Assembly: GCA_963678255.2 (NCBI GenBank) | Contig: OY782778.1 | Coordinates: forward strand, 514,553 to 578,552 | Source of the DNA: G963678255 sp963678255 | GTDB taxonomy: Bacteria > Cloacimonadota > Cloacimonadia > Cloacimonadales > WRIO01 | Reading direction: 5' to 3' | Length of the DNA: 64,000 nucleotides | Part shown: piece by piece, positions 45,821-55,197 of the stretch | How positions within the stretch are numbered: position 1 is the first letter of the stretch | Layout: each line of letters begins with the position of its first letter | Translations under genes and position numbers: made by a program | Notes under the pieces: generated by a model | Told to the model about the DNA's origin: nothing | Databases searched by the model: none | What the model saw: the letters and a program-made list of their open reading frames with translations, nothing else

Positions 45821-47062
45821 TTACCATTTATTTAATAATTTTTTTGACATGAGGAAGTTTATATTTTCTCTTTTAGAGATGATTTCATATTGATTAGATT
45901 CTAAAGCGATTTTAGCATCAAGAAATTCATATCTTGCTTTATCAAAGTCTAATTGAGGGATTAATCCGAGTTTATATCTTTCAGTAGCAATGGATAAATT
46001 TTCATTGGTTTGTTTTACCTTTTTAAGATATAATTGGTGCAGGTTTTCTAGGTAACCTAATTCATCTGAGAGTTGAGAATATTGATTTGTCAGGTTATTT
46101 TCTTTATCAGTTAAGCTAAGTTCATTTGATCTTTTGATATTTCGCGTTTGAATTTTTGATTGGTGATCGACAAAGAAGTCTTTGAATGAGTAAGACAAGC
46201 TCAGCATTACGGTATGGTTTGTGTTTTTATTATCTAACTTAAAGGTATTACTTACATAGCCTTGAGAGTAGTTGTAGGATAAATTTAGGGAAGGAAACAA
46301 TTTGAGATTGTTTTGAGTGAGCGAGAGTTTGTTTCTTTTAATTTCACGTTCTAATAAAATAACATCATTATTAGCTTTGATATCATGTTCAGGTATAGAA
46401 TATTCACTATTAAATTCAAGATCAGATAACAAGTAATTATTATCAATCATATTGAGATTGTTAAAAAGTTGTTTTCTTTTAGTTGCCAAGTCGTTTTTTA
46501 CTTTAAGTATAGAGATTTCAGCATTTAAAAGAGTAATTTCACTTTGGCTGACGTCAAAAGAGGTTGCTTTTTGCTGATAAAAAAGGACTTTACTTTGATT
46601 AACGATCATTTGTTGAATTTCTTTGTTTTCATTAAGTAGATTAAATTGTTTTTGTAGGTTTAGAACAGCAATATAGTCGTTAATAATTTGATATATAAAG
46701 GATTTTTTCTTAAAATCGTACTGAATTTTAGCAGTTTCATAATCAAAGTTATTAAACATGTAAGAAAACCATGCTTGATCATTCAGACTGATATTTTTTG
46801 AAACAGAAAAATCAAATGAATTATCCTTAGCATTTTGAGGTTTGTCAGAAAAGTATTCTTTATGACTAGAACCCACTGAAACATCAGGGTAAAGATTCCA
46901 TTGACTAGCAATTTTCTTTGAGTTAGCGTTCTCTAGGATTAATTGAGCTTGTTTTAGGGATAAATTGTTTTGTAATCCATTATCGATAAGGTCATCTAGA
47001 TAATAAATCTGAGCTGATAAAATCAGAGGGATACAGAACAAAATGAGAAAGATCTTTTTCAT
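45821..47062 (-). CDS. TolC-family outer-membrane efflux protein
   Basis: 413 residues from the ATG at 47062 (MKKIFLILFC..., signal peptide); the frame opens at 47101. Two OEP repeats rich in long helices (KQAQLILENANSKKIASQW; ATERYKLGLIPQLDFDKAR). Forms the trimeric outer-membrane exit of the MacAB-type pump encoded downstream. Stop lies 14 bp before the adaptor start. Confidence 0.9.
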   Translation of the reverse strand: MKKIFLILFCIPLILSAQIYYLDDLIDNGLQNNLSLKQAQLILENANSKKIASQWNLYPDVSVGSSHKEYFSDKPQNAKDNSFDFSVSKNISLNDQAWFSYMFNNFDYETAKIQYDFKKKSFIYQIINDYIAVLNLQKQFNLLNENKEIQQMIVNQSKVLFYQQKATSFDVSQSEITLLNAEISILKVKNDLATKRKQLFNNLNMIDNNYLLSDLEFNSEYSIPEHDIKANNDVILLEREIKRNKLSLTQNNLKLFPSLNLSYNYSQGYVSNTFKLDNKNTNHTVMLSLSYSFKDFFVDHQSKIQTRNIKRSNELSLTDKENNLTNQYSQLSDELGYLENLHQLYLKKVKQTNENLSIATERYKLGLIPQLDFDKARYEFLDAKIALESNQYEIISKRENINFLMSKKLLNKW

Positions 47063-47283
47063 ATCACATTTTACCTCTTTATGCTTTTTATAACATAACA
47101 ATTAAGGACAGAAAAACCTGCAATTTTTAATTTAAAAATAGAAAATAATAGTATTTAGAGTGAATCGTTATTATTTATTTTTAAAAACAGATTAGATATG
47201 ATTATTAACAAACTTTGAAGGTATAAACAAGCAGTCATCTGTAAGGGGAGTAGGAGTCTTTATTTTGAGATAGAATATGAAAG

Positions 47284-47769
47284 TTATTGAGTTTTTAAAA
47301 GATTATATGAAATAGTTTGATTTAGTTTAATACCTAGTTTATCTGCCAATCCTCCGTTAATTTCCAAGACATATTGAGCTTCATTTTCAGAAGGTAACAT
47401 TGTCTCATCAAGAGGTATAGCATTTTTATGTATATGGACAATTTTCATGTTTGAGTTAATAAACAGCAAATCTAAAGGGATATAAGTATTTTTCATCCAA
47501 AAGCTTAATTGTCTTTGATAAGGGAAGATAAAGAGCATGGCTTCATTATCATTCATAGTTTGTCTATACATCAAGCCCATGGTAGTTTCTTCTTCAGTTT
47601 CAGCGACTTCAATATTAAAAGAAAGAGAATCAGACTTAGAAGTAAAGATGGATAAATTTCCCTCTTTTTTGAAGGGGTATTTAGTGGTATTAGAGTTTGA
47701 ATTGTTATCCTTATTTGGTTGGCACCCTAAAAGAAAGATTAAACAGCAAAAGGAAATAAAGATTCTCAT
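47284..47769 (-). CDS. DUF192 family lipoprotein
   Basis: 161 residues. Lipoprotein signal with LLGC (Cys16), then a DUF192 domain (about 45-155): EETTMGLMYRQTM, LFIFPYQRQLSFWMKNTYIP, YVLEINGGLADKLGI. The family is widespread and its biochemical role is not settled. It starts 4 bp after the upstream gene's stop. Confidence 0.88.
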   Translation of the reverse strand: MRIFISFCCLIFLLGCQPNKDNNSNSNTTKYPFKKEGNLSIFTSKSDSLSFNIEVAETEEETTMGLMYRQTMNDNEAMLFIFPYQRQLSFWMKNTYIPLDLLFINSNMKIVHIHKNAIPLDETMLPSENEAQYVLEINGGLADKLGIKLNQTISYNLLKTQ

Positions 47770-47773
47770 AATT

Positions 47774-48739
47774 TTATTTTTTTAGAACAGATCGGATGAA
47801 ATCTTCTTTGGATTGAGTATAATTTTGTCTTTCATTCTGGAACTGTTCAGATAATCCCATTTTAATTGATTCGTATTTTTTTGCCAGAACAATGTCATTA
47901 TTGAGCAAATCTTTAAAGAGAATGTGAGTCTTATAAAAGTCTGAATTAGCATGACAAAGATGTAAATGATGGGTAATACAATTATCAAAACCTTTAGTCA
48001 GATAATGCCATTCTTTTGGTTCGAAGTTAGCTTTATACACATATCCAACCGTTTCCAGTTGAGAGATAACACTCATTTCTTCACCAGGTTTAACACCGAT
48101 AAGTATATCAATAATTGGTTTTGCTTTAATGAAATCAATAGCCGTACTTCCGATGTGATGTATTTGTTCTTTTGGAACACATTTTAAAGAGAGTATCGCT
48201 TCTTTTTCAATTCTAAACAATTTTTTCCATATTGGTGAATTATTAACAAGTTGAACTTTATCCTTATGTAATCCCATGTTTGTGAGGAGTCCAGCTTCCA
48301 TAGCTAAGAGATATTTTTTTCGCCAATAGATATAGGTAGAATTCAATCCATTCATATTACTAATAATTCTATGAGACGGGATAATAATCGGGAGATTCAT
48401 AGAATTAGTAGAAATATTGATAGATTTGGTGGAGATTCTGGATTTAGAATTATCAATAATTGTTTCATAAAAGATTGTTTCACCGTATTTAACAGCTTCC
48501 AGTTGTTTTAACAGGTATAATTGGTTTGAATCAAAGTAAGTATTTTGATATGGGAGATCAAACTCAGTTCTTTGACCTTGCAGATATTCAAGAATTTGTT
48601 TTTTAGAATTATTAAGCAGAGGGTTTTTAGAAGTTCTAATCTCATTGGGATGTGAATTGAGAAAATTAATAGAAACAATTTTATTATCTATGCATTCAAT
48701 TTCAATAAAACCAAGCGGAGAATGAAAAATAATATTCAT
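47774..48739 (-). CDS. Fusion of alkyltransferase-like domain (catalytic Cys replaced by Ser) and GrpB/UPF0157 domain
   Basis: 321 residues. Residues 1-150 match O6-alkylguanine-DNA alkyltransferases (QLEAVKYGETIFYETI; NLPIIIPSHRIISNMNGL), but the PCHR motif is PSHR, with Ser122 encoded by TCT at 48374-48376. Residues about 160-320 match GrpB/UPF0157, a nucleotidyltransferase-fold family (IHHIGSTAIDFIKAKPIIDI). The first domain can therefore not accept alkyl groups in the usual way; it may only bind alkylated bases, like the Atl proteins. Co-transcribed with the DUF192 gene. Confidence 0.85.
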   Translation of the reverse strand: MNIIFHSPLGFIEIECIDNKIVSINFLNSHPNEIRTSKNPLLNNSKKQILEYLQGQRTEFDLPYQNTYFDSNQLYLLKQLEAVKYGETIFYETIIDNSKSRISTKSINISTNSMNLPIIIPSHRIISNMNGLNSTYIYWRKKYLLAMEAGLLTNMGLHKDKVQLVNNSPIWKKLFRIEKEAILSLKCVPKEQIHHIGSTAIDFIKAKPIIDILIGVKPGEEMSVISQLETVGYVYKANFEPKEWHYLTKGFDNCITHHLHLCHANSDFYKTHILFKDLLNNDIVLAKKYESIKMGLSEQFQNERQNYTQSKEDFIRSVLKK

Positions 48740-48753
48740 AATAGACCTAACTT

Positions 48754-48778
48754 AAAAAAAGGAGAGCTTTCGCTCTCC
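48754..48778 (-). terminator. Rho-independent terminator of the FKBP/MlaD operon
   Basis: Minus-strand GGAGAGC-GAAA-GCTCTCC (48778-48761) followed by seven T, 6 nt past the FKBP stop. Confidence 0.92.
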
Positions 48779-48783
48779 ATAAT

Positions 48784-49491
48784 TTATTTAACATCAATTA
48801 ATTCAAAGTTAAAGATTAAACCTTGATTTGGTCCAATGCCAAGTTCACGACTTCCCTGAGGTCCGAAAGCTAAAGAATCAGGAATGAATAATTCCCATTT
48901 AGAGCCTTTAGGCATTAATTTTAAAGCAATGTCCCAACCTTTAATAAATTGACCAATGGTAAATTTAAAATCTGCAGGTAAATCTTTAGAGTTGAAAACT
49001 TCTTTTCCATCAAGAGTTTTGCCAACGAATTTCGCAGTAATTTCACTTTTATCGTTAGGGATTGGTCCAGAGCCTTTTGTAAGAATCTTGTATTGTAATC
49101 CTTCAGGGGTAGAAACAACATCAGGATTAGTTTTATTTTTTGAGAAGAACTGAGTTTGCATTTTAGAATTTTCTTCACCTAATTTTTGTTGTTTTTGTTG
49201 AGCTTTTAATTGCATTTCAGCTTGGAAAGTCATTAAGATTTTTTCAATATCGTCTTTTTTCACGATGATTTTGGAAGTATCAGCAACATCCTGCATACCT
49301 CTAACAAGTTTGTCATAATTAAGGCTTACCATTGAAGGGTCTAAATTTTTTCCGAGTTGTAGTCCAATAACATAACTTAAACTATCTTTGCGATCTTTTA
49401 ATGATGTTTTTCCTTTAGGTAAGTATGAACACGCTGCTGTCATAATGGCTATCAATGTTAAAATTGATACAAATAGTATGATTTTTTTCAC
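48784..49491 (-). CDS. FKBP-type peptidyl-prolyl isomerase lipoprotein (Mip/FkpA-like)
   Basis: 235 residues. Lipoprotein signal with AAC (Cys21). N-terminal dimerisation domain (about 35-110: SLSYVIGLQLGKNLDP; QLKAQQKQQKLGEEN) and a C-terminal FKBP domain (about 125-235: GLQYKILTKGSGPIPN; VFNSKD; FIKGWDIALKLMPKGSKWEL; FNFELIDVK). Assists folding in the periplasm. 22 bp downstream of the MlaD-like gene. Confidence 0.92.
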   Translation of the reverse strand: MKKIILFVSILTLIAIMTAACSYLPKGKTSLKDRKDSLSYVIGLQLGKNLDPSMVSLNYDKLVRGMQDVADTSKIIVKKDDIEKILMTFQAEMQLKAQQKQQKLGEENSKMQTQFFSKNKTNPDVVSTPEGLQYKILTKGSGPIPNDKSEITAKFVGKTLDGKEVFNSKDLPADFKFTIGQFIKGWDIALKLMPKGSKWELFIPDSLAFGPQGSRELGIGPNQGLIFNFELIDVK

Positions 49492-49513
49492 TATTCCTCC
49501 TATATTTAATTTT

Positions 49514-50419
49514 TTAAAAAATAGTAATTCTAAAATATCTTCTGGGGTTTTCTTTTACATCAATTAAGAGAGAGTCAACCTTTTCAGAAGACCTAAGCAG
49601 ATTTTTATATAATTGTTTATCATTAAGCAACATGCCAGCGTTATTATCAGTTTCATTTAGTTTTTTTCCAGCTTCAAGCAGATACACAGTAGCCGAATCA
49701 ACGATAGAAAGGGTATTGTTTAGTCTTTCAAAAGCAAGACTAGTATTTGATATAGCAGACTGAATTTCATCTTTGTTGTTGAGGATGAAGGAAGAGAGTT
49801 CTTTTGTTGTAATATTTAGATGGTAGATCATAGACTTCATATCATTTTTTTGAGAAGGTCCAAAGAAGTTATCAATTTGTTTTAGAGAGTTATTCCCAGA
49901 AGTGAGAAAGTTATTCAGGTTTTCTAAGAGGTTGTCAGCATTTTCAAATTTCTTAAAGATACGTTCAACATTTTCAGCCATAGAATTCATGCGATAAACC
50001 AGATCTGTAAGACCTTGCCTGCTAACACCATACTGTACTTCATTCAGAGCGAGATCTTTATTTTCAGAGCCAGGGATAATATCAATTTGATGATTGCCCA
50101 TCAAGTCAGATTCTTTAATAATAAACTGTGTATCGTGTTTAAGGGGGAATTCTAAATCTACTAAAATGGCAACCTGAATTCCTTCTTTAACGATGGATAT
50201 ATTTTTTACTCTTCCTCTTTTTAGTCCATTGATTGTCACGTTATTACCTGGTTCAAGGTTATTTACATTGGGGAAGATAATTTTAATCTCAGTATATTTT
50301 TGTTTAGCAATAAGGTCAGTTAAATAAGAATAAGATATAATTAACAAAATAATAGTGATAATTGTAAAAATTCCAACCTTTAACTCAATATTTTTCCTAT
50401 CTTTAAAGAATAATGACAT
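49514..50419 (-). CDS. MlaD/MCE-family protein
   Basis: 301 residues from ATG 50419 (AGGAG upstream); a TTG one codon earlier is in frame. N-terminal membrane anchor (FKDRKNIELKVGIFTIITI), MCE domain at about 40-120 (FPNVNNLEPGNNVTINGLKRGRVKNI), then a helical region (about 135-290) with asparagine-rich coiled coil. MlaD proteins carry lipids between membranes with MlaE permease and MlaF ATPase, but neither is encoded nearby. First gene of the operon with the FKBP. Confidence 0.85.
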   Translation of the reverse strand: MSLFFKDRKNIELKVGIFTIITIILLIISYSYLTDLIAKQKYTEIKIIFPNVNNLEPGNNVTINGLKRGRVKNISIVKEGIQVAILVDLEFPLKHDTQFIIKESDLMGNHQIDIIPGSENKDLALNEVQYGVSRQGLTDLVYRMNSMAENVERIFKKFENADNLLENLNNFLTSGNNSLKQIDNFFGPSQKNDMKSMIYHLNITTKELSSFILNNKDEIQSAISNTSLAFERLNNTLSIVDSATVYLLEAGKKLNETDNNAGMLLNDKQLYKNLLRSSEKVDSLLIDVKENPRRYFRITIF

Positions 50420-50431
50420 CAATAATAAACT

Positions 50432-50510
50432 CCTTATATATCATGATTTCAGAGTTTCCCTGAACTGTCAATAAAAAAAACAAGATAGAAAGAAATCATG
50501 ATATATAAGG
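50432..50510. promoter_or_regulatory. 19-bp perfect inverted repeat over the MlaD operon leader
   Basis: CCTTATATATCATGATTTC (50432-50450) and its exact reverse complement (50492-50510) are 41 nt apart. On the minus strand TTGACA lies between the arms, with AATCAT 17 nt downstream inside the second arm, and the second arm ends in the AAGG of the ribosome site. It could be a twin operator or an RNA hairpin hiding the ribosome site. Confidence 0.55.
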
Positions 50511-50553
50511 TATAAAATCATCATAATTAATTTAAATAATCAAAGATATCAAT

Positions 50554-51159
50554 TTAATTAAAAAACAAATGCTTATAATGGTGATATAGCATAAAAAGAA
50601 TCAGATAGGTTATAAGAACAAGGTATAATCTGAATTCAAGATGCAAGCTGTTCCAACCTTTTAGAATTTTCTTTTTATTAACATAATCAACATCATTAGA
50701 AGAAATTAGATCTTTATCAAGCTTTTCTGCAAGAGACAGAAAAATAGAATAAATGTTTTTATGAGAATCGAAAAGTTTAACAATATTTTTTGATTTTTTG
50801 GTAGTTTTATAATAGATCTCAATAAATTCCATTGCTGTGAAAAATCTTTTATTATTAAATTTGATTTTATTGATATCACAATAAGGGATTTCTAAATCAT
50901 TCTTTAGGTTAAATTTATCGTTTACTTTATAAGTTAAAATCAAACCATCAGAATTCAAGTGTATTACCATAAAATAATTAATAATATTTTTATAAAACTG
51001 ATAGAATCCCTGAAAAATAGCAAATGGTGCAGCAATATAAATATATTTTGGGAAAAAATGGAATCCTTTTAATAAAATCATTGTTAATATAAAAGCCTCA
51101 CAAACAAAAATGAAGACAATTTTTGTTAATCCGAATAGCTTATTGATTTCGCTTTTCAT
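50554..51159 (-). CDS. Membrane protein of unknown function
   Basis: 201 residues. Two N-terminal helices (about 10-32 and 36-52), a soluble part (about 65-150) reminiscent of a small PH-like domain (SDGLILTYKVNDKFNLKNDL; EIPYCDINKIKF), and a C-terminal helix (about 175-195). No family is recognised. AGGAG precedes the start. It lies between the secreted phosphoesterase and MlaD genes in the same direction. Confidence 0.6.
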   Translation of the reverse strand: MKSEINKLFGLTKIVFIFVCEAFILTMILLKGFHFFPKYIYIAAPFAIFQGFYQFYKNIINYFMVIHLNSDGLILTYKVNDKFNLKNDLEIPYCDINKIKFNNKRFFTAMEFIEIYYKTTKKSKNIVKLFDSHKNIYSIFLSLAEKLDKDLISSNDVDYVNKKKILKGWNSLHLEFRLYLVLITYLILFMLYHHYKHLFFN

Positions 51160-51180
51160 TACAACTCCTATATGAGATAT

Positions 51181-53883
51181 TTATTTCATTAGTAAGACTT
51201 TGGAGGTATGAGAAACCTTTCCAATTTTAGTTTTAATGAAATAGAATCCATTTGAGCAAAACATATTCTGATTATTTTTCCCATTCCAAACAATTTGAGT
51301 TTGTCCTGATTTTAAACCTGATTGTTTAATATCGCAGACTTTTTCACCTTTTATATTATAGACTTCAGCGATAATATAGTTGTTTTTTAGGTTGTCAATA
51401 TTGATTTTAACAGAGTTATTGAAGGGATTTGGATAGGGGAGGCTAAAAATCAAAGGAGATGGAGACTCTGTATAATCGCTATTTGGCACCCCGCTTTTCC
51501 AAAGAGAAATTGTTTTGCTTTCATAATGCAGAATATTTACTCTCACATAGCAAACATTTTTATCAGGGGATCTTTCAATCTGTTCGATGATTCCGTTTTG
51601 ACAGGTATAAGAAAAATCTCCAGGAGGCATGTTGAATTTTACCAGAGCGTTATCAAAATCAAGAGATTGAGCATTAGTGAGTGATGCAGTTACGCTATCT
51701 GACAGAGCAATGTTTGAGGGAAAAAAAGACAGGGAGATTTTATTTCCCGCTGATCCAGCGCTAAGGGTTGGGAAAGGAATAACCATATTATTTAAAACCT
51801 GAATTATTCTATATGCTCTTGCACCATCACAAGTGCTTTCAGTGGCTAAACTATAGGGAGCTTGATTCAAAGAGCCTTGATCTTGATGAATATGTCCCCA
51901 CAACGCTAAAGAAACACCAAGTGAATTTAGATTTATCTGATCAGAAAAATCATAATGATAAAATAAAACTTTTGTATCCGCAGGATAATTGAATAAATCA
52001 TCCTGTAACCATTGGGTTTGTTGATTGGTGAAGCTTTGCGATCCATAGATATTAGACCACCAATTATCATAATTATCATAGGCTTCAAGACCGGTGAAGT
52101 GGATAGAACCATAATTAAATGAATAATCCTGTGTATGGTAAGGGTAATTAGGATCGGGATTATTAAGCCATGACCAGCCAAAGAATTTCCACCAATTTCT
52201 TCTAGCAGTGCCGTCAGGCGGTGGTTGTTCATCCCATCCGCCGATATCATGATTTCCCGTGACAAGATAGACAGGAACTTCAAATTCAGTCAGTAATCTT
52301 TGAGCTTTACTATACCAATGCAGATTATCGAGTTCTTCATTTTCTCCTTGATTAACCAGATCTCCAGTTAATAAGACAAATTCAGGTCTGATAATATTTA
52401 AATCCTTAATAACTTCTCTAAAATCAACAGTTTCAGTAGAGTCCGTATCATAGCCGGTTTCCGGCCAGAAGATATGTGTAGGCATATGAACATCGGTGAC
52501 GTGAGCAAAGTAATAACTAGTTTTTCTGCTAGGGATAATATGAATTGCATGTTTACTAATATCTTCAATACCGCCACTAGCCATGACTTTTAAATCATAC
52601 ATTTCAAATAAAGGAACATTAGGAATGTTCACATTGATTACCCATCTAGGAGGGTTATTTTGATAATTTGCAGAATTTATCTGCATAGGGATGTTTGCAT
52701 TTTTTCTAACTATTGAAACAGCCCAGTTCTGAGTTGAAGTTGGAGCGACACATTCAATGTTAATATTTTCACCTGGGATACAGATCGCAGGGATATTTAA
52801 TAAAGGTCTTTGAATAACAGTAATTGTGTCTGGGTATTCAGTTTGATCTGGATTTATAACCAGAACATTTCCCTGTATCACATAAAAAGGAGTATCATTT
52901 AAATTAAAATTAGTAGCGTTTAAAAAAGCGTTACCAGCATTCATCGTTTGGAAATTAAGATTAATCAGACTGCCTGTTCCACTAATCATTCCATTAGAAA
53001 TAAATTGCAAATGAAAAAGTCCGTTACTTTGATTGGAGATCATCGCAGTACCATTACTGGAAAGAGTATTTATTTGAGAGAAATTATTGAAAGAAAGGAT
53101 TTGAGGATCATACTGAAAATCGAATTGGAAGGAATTATAATTAGAGGATAAATCAAGATTATTTACATTAAGAGGGATGGTAATTTCAGTGTTGAGTAAG
53201 GCTTCCTGAGAAGGGATGACCACAGTCTGAGAATTTTGAGAAACCACAACATCAGAATTATTACGAGGGTTTAACCTAAAAGTATTGTAAGAATAGGAAA
53301 TTATTCCTGTAAGATTCGTATATAGATTGCCAATTTGAATTAAATCTGAAATAGCATTTTGATTAAAGAAGCCGCCGGCAACCATCGCTTCACCTGTTGC
53401 ATCATTAATCATCCACTGATTATACTGATCAAGTGATTGTGTGCAAGAAGCATTTACAGTTTTACAAAGAACACTTTCGTAATCTTCCTGATTGATGGAA
53501 GCCGTTGAGATTGACACAGGCTCAGGAATAGTATTATTATGACTCACAACCTGAAAAGCAGTCACAGTGCGAATCTCTGTCCAACCATTGTATTCCCACA
53601 CTTGTCCGGTTAATTCGACTAAATCACCTACAAGAGGAGCGTTTGAGGAATCATAGATAAAGATACCTTTCCAAGCACCACCTTCAGGCATTGACAGGAA
53701 ATAACCGCTGTTATTATTAAAACTTATTCCTGTACAAATCCCTGAAGTAGAGACTATCTGACTAGCATAGGTGGAAGGATAGGTGCCAGTTCCACTGTCT
53801 GTTGTATATTGTATATCATAGATACTAACGGCAGAGATCATGCTCACTATTGAGGCAAAGATCATTAAAAGATAACTTTTCAT
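51181..53883 (-). CDS. Secreted metallophosphoesterase with cohesin-like domain and FlgD-like tail
   Basis: 900 residues. Signal peptide; N-terminal OB-fold-like domain (about 20-210: GDLVELTGQVWEYNGWTEI); a cohesin-like domain (about 225-345: IPLNVNNLDLSSNYNSFQFD). The calcineurin-like phosphoesterase domain follows from about 455 to 690, with HVTDVHMPTH, LLTGDLVNQGE, VTGNHDIGGW and LALWGHIHQD. After a beta-sandwich comes the sorting module (FSLPYPNPFNNSVKI to SKVLLMK). It probably hydrolyses phosphoesters outside the cell. Confidence 0.88.
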   Translation of the reverse strand: MKSYLLMIFASIVSMISAVSIYDIQYTTDSGTGTYPSTYASQIVSTSGICTGISFNNNSGYFLSMPEGGAWKGIFIYDSSNAPLVGDLVELTGQVWEYNGWTEIRTVTAFQVVSHNNTIPEPVSISTASINQEDYESVLCKTVNASCTQSLDQYNQWMINDATGEAMVAGGFFNQNAISDLIQIGNLYTNLTGIISYSYNTFRLNPRNNSDVVVSQNSQTVVIPSQEALLNTEITIPLNVNNLDLSSNYNSFQFDFQYDPQILSFNNFSQINTLSSNGTAMISNQSNGLFHLQFISNGMISGTGSLINLNFQTMNAGNAFLNATNFNLNDTPFYVIQGNVLVINPDQTEYPDTITVIQRPLLNIPAICIPGENINIECVAPTSTQNWAVSIVRKNANIPMQINSANYQNNPPRWVINVNIPNVPLFEMYDLKVMASGGIEDISKHAIHIIPSRKTSYYFAHVTDVHMPTHIFWPETGYDTDSTETVDFREVIKDLNIIRPEFVLLTGDLVNQGENEELDNLHWYSKAQRLLTEFEVPVYLVTGNHDIGGWDEQPPPDGTARRNWWKFFGWSWLNNPDPNYPYHTQDYSFNYGSIHFTGLEAYDNYDNWWSNIYGSQSFTNQQTQWLQDDLFNYPADTKVLFYHYDFSDQINLNSLGVSLALWGHIHQDQGSLNQAPYSLATESTCDGARAYRIIQVLNNMVIPFPTLSAGSAGNKISLSFFPSNIALSDSVTASLTNAQSLDFDNALVKFNMPPGDFSYTCQNGIIEQIERSPDKNVCYVRVNILHYESKTISLWKSGVPNSDYTESPSPLIFSLPYPNPFNNSVKINIDNLKNNYIIAEVYNIKGEKVCDIKQSGLKSGQTQIVWNGKNNQNMFCSNGFYFIKTKIGKVSHTSKVLLMK

Positions 53884-53958
53884 AATTTCTCACTTTCTAT
53901 ATAATCAGAAACTACAAAAAGAATTATGACCTCAAAGTCAAATAAAATCAGGGAAAAA

Positions 53959-55086
53959 TTACTTTAGCTTAAACCTTCCTTTTACATAGGCAATTTCTTT
54001 ATTATTTTTAATAATGAGTTCTTGAATGGATTTCATTAAGTCGATCATCTCATTTTGCATATTTTTATCATTGTTCTTAATATTAATCAAATCCTGTTCA
54101 ACAGCAATAATTTGTTTTTTTAAATCGGCAAGAATTTTGAGAATATCAGCAGGTTTGAATCCAGAATAACCAGAGTTTTTTATTTTCAAATAATTATTAT
54201 ATCTAATAATAGCCTGATTATAGTTTTTTATACAAGCATTAAACTGAGTAACAGCTTCATTTTGAATAGTCACTTCTTTATTATAGTTATGTACGTCCAA
54301 ATTGTAAGAGGTTACCCGCAAATATTCAGAGATGGAATTATTAATAACACCTCTTTTTTTAATTCTTCTAAAAGAATGTTTTAATTTATCAAAGTCATTC
54401 TGATTTAAATAGACATTGATAGAATCATTAAAATTAAATCTTCCTTTTGTCTTAAAATCAAAGGTCATTTGGTAGAAATCATAATGACTAACTGGATTGG
54501 AGAGTAATTGCCATATTGGATCAAAAGGCATATGAGTTTTGATAAACTCTTCAGCAGGAACTTTATAAAATTGGTAAGAGAGGCTTTTAACATAGTGATC
54601 TTGGGAGACATAACCAGATCCCCAAGTTGGGTCGTTTAAGAACCAATCCCCATTTTTAAATCTAACAGCCACCCATCCATGCGAGACGTCTGAAACGCTT
54701 TCATCTTGTCTTGAGTAACCAAAAATTGTATAAGCGCTAATTCCCATATTGATAGCCGTATCGGTAAATAATTCAGCATAACCCTGACAAACAGCTTTTC
54801 TGGTAGAAAGAGTGTTTTGGATTAGTTTTTCATTTGATTCGGGTGCTTTATAGTCATTTATATGTTCATAGTCATAGGTAAGGCGGGTTGCGATCCAAAT
54901 ATATAAAGCTTTTAGACATTCCTCTTCACCAGAAAATCTTTTTTTGATAGCTGCAGCCAGAGCTTTAGAAGATTTAGTTTCAGAATCAGGAATTTGTTTA
55001 ACTTTCAATTCAAAGCTGAAATCATCTAACGCAAAGAGAGTGAGCATAAGAGCAAGGAAAATTATCATTAAGACTATTTGTTTCAT
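53959..55086 (-). CDS. Secreted transglutaminase-like protease-fold protein
   Basis: 375 residues from ATG 55086 (GGGAGA upstream). Signal peptide to about residue 20. Transglutaminase-core domain with the triad Cys (RKAVCQGYAELF, about residue 100), His (VSHGWVAV, about 136) and Asp (FLNDPTWGSG, about 152). The C-terminal half (about 230-370) is largely coiled coil (DILKILADLKKQIIAVEQDL). This family includes cysteine proteases and true transglutaminases; the target is unknown. No sorting tail, unlike its neighbours. Confidence 0.85.
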   Translation of the reverse strand: MKQIVLMIIFLALMLTLFALDDFSFELKVKQIPDSETKSSKALAAAIKKRFSGEEECLKALYIWIATRLTYDYEHINDYKAPESNEKLIQNTLSTRKAVCQGYAELFTDTAINMGISAYTIFGYSRQDESVSDVSHGWVAVRFKNGDWFLNDPTWGSGYVSQDHYVKSLSYQFYKVPAEEFIKTHMPFDPIWQLLSNPVSHYDFYQMTFDFKTKGRFNFNDSINVYLNQNDFDKLKHSFRRIKKRGVINNSISEYLRVTSYNLDVHNYNKEVTIQNEAVTQFNACIKNYNQAIIRYNNYLKIKNSGYSGFKPADILKILADLKKQIIAVEQDLINIKNNDKNMQNEMIDLMKSIQELIIKNNKEIAYVKGRFKLK

Positions 55087-55197
55087 CAATTCTCCCTTCA
55101 TAATTTTTGTTAATTAATAAAACAGCAAATAGAAGTCGTCAAGAATAAAAATGATTTTTTTTTGGGAGAACTTAAGAAATTAAGCCAAGCAATCAAA

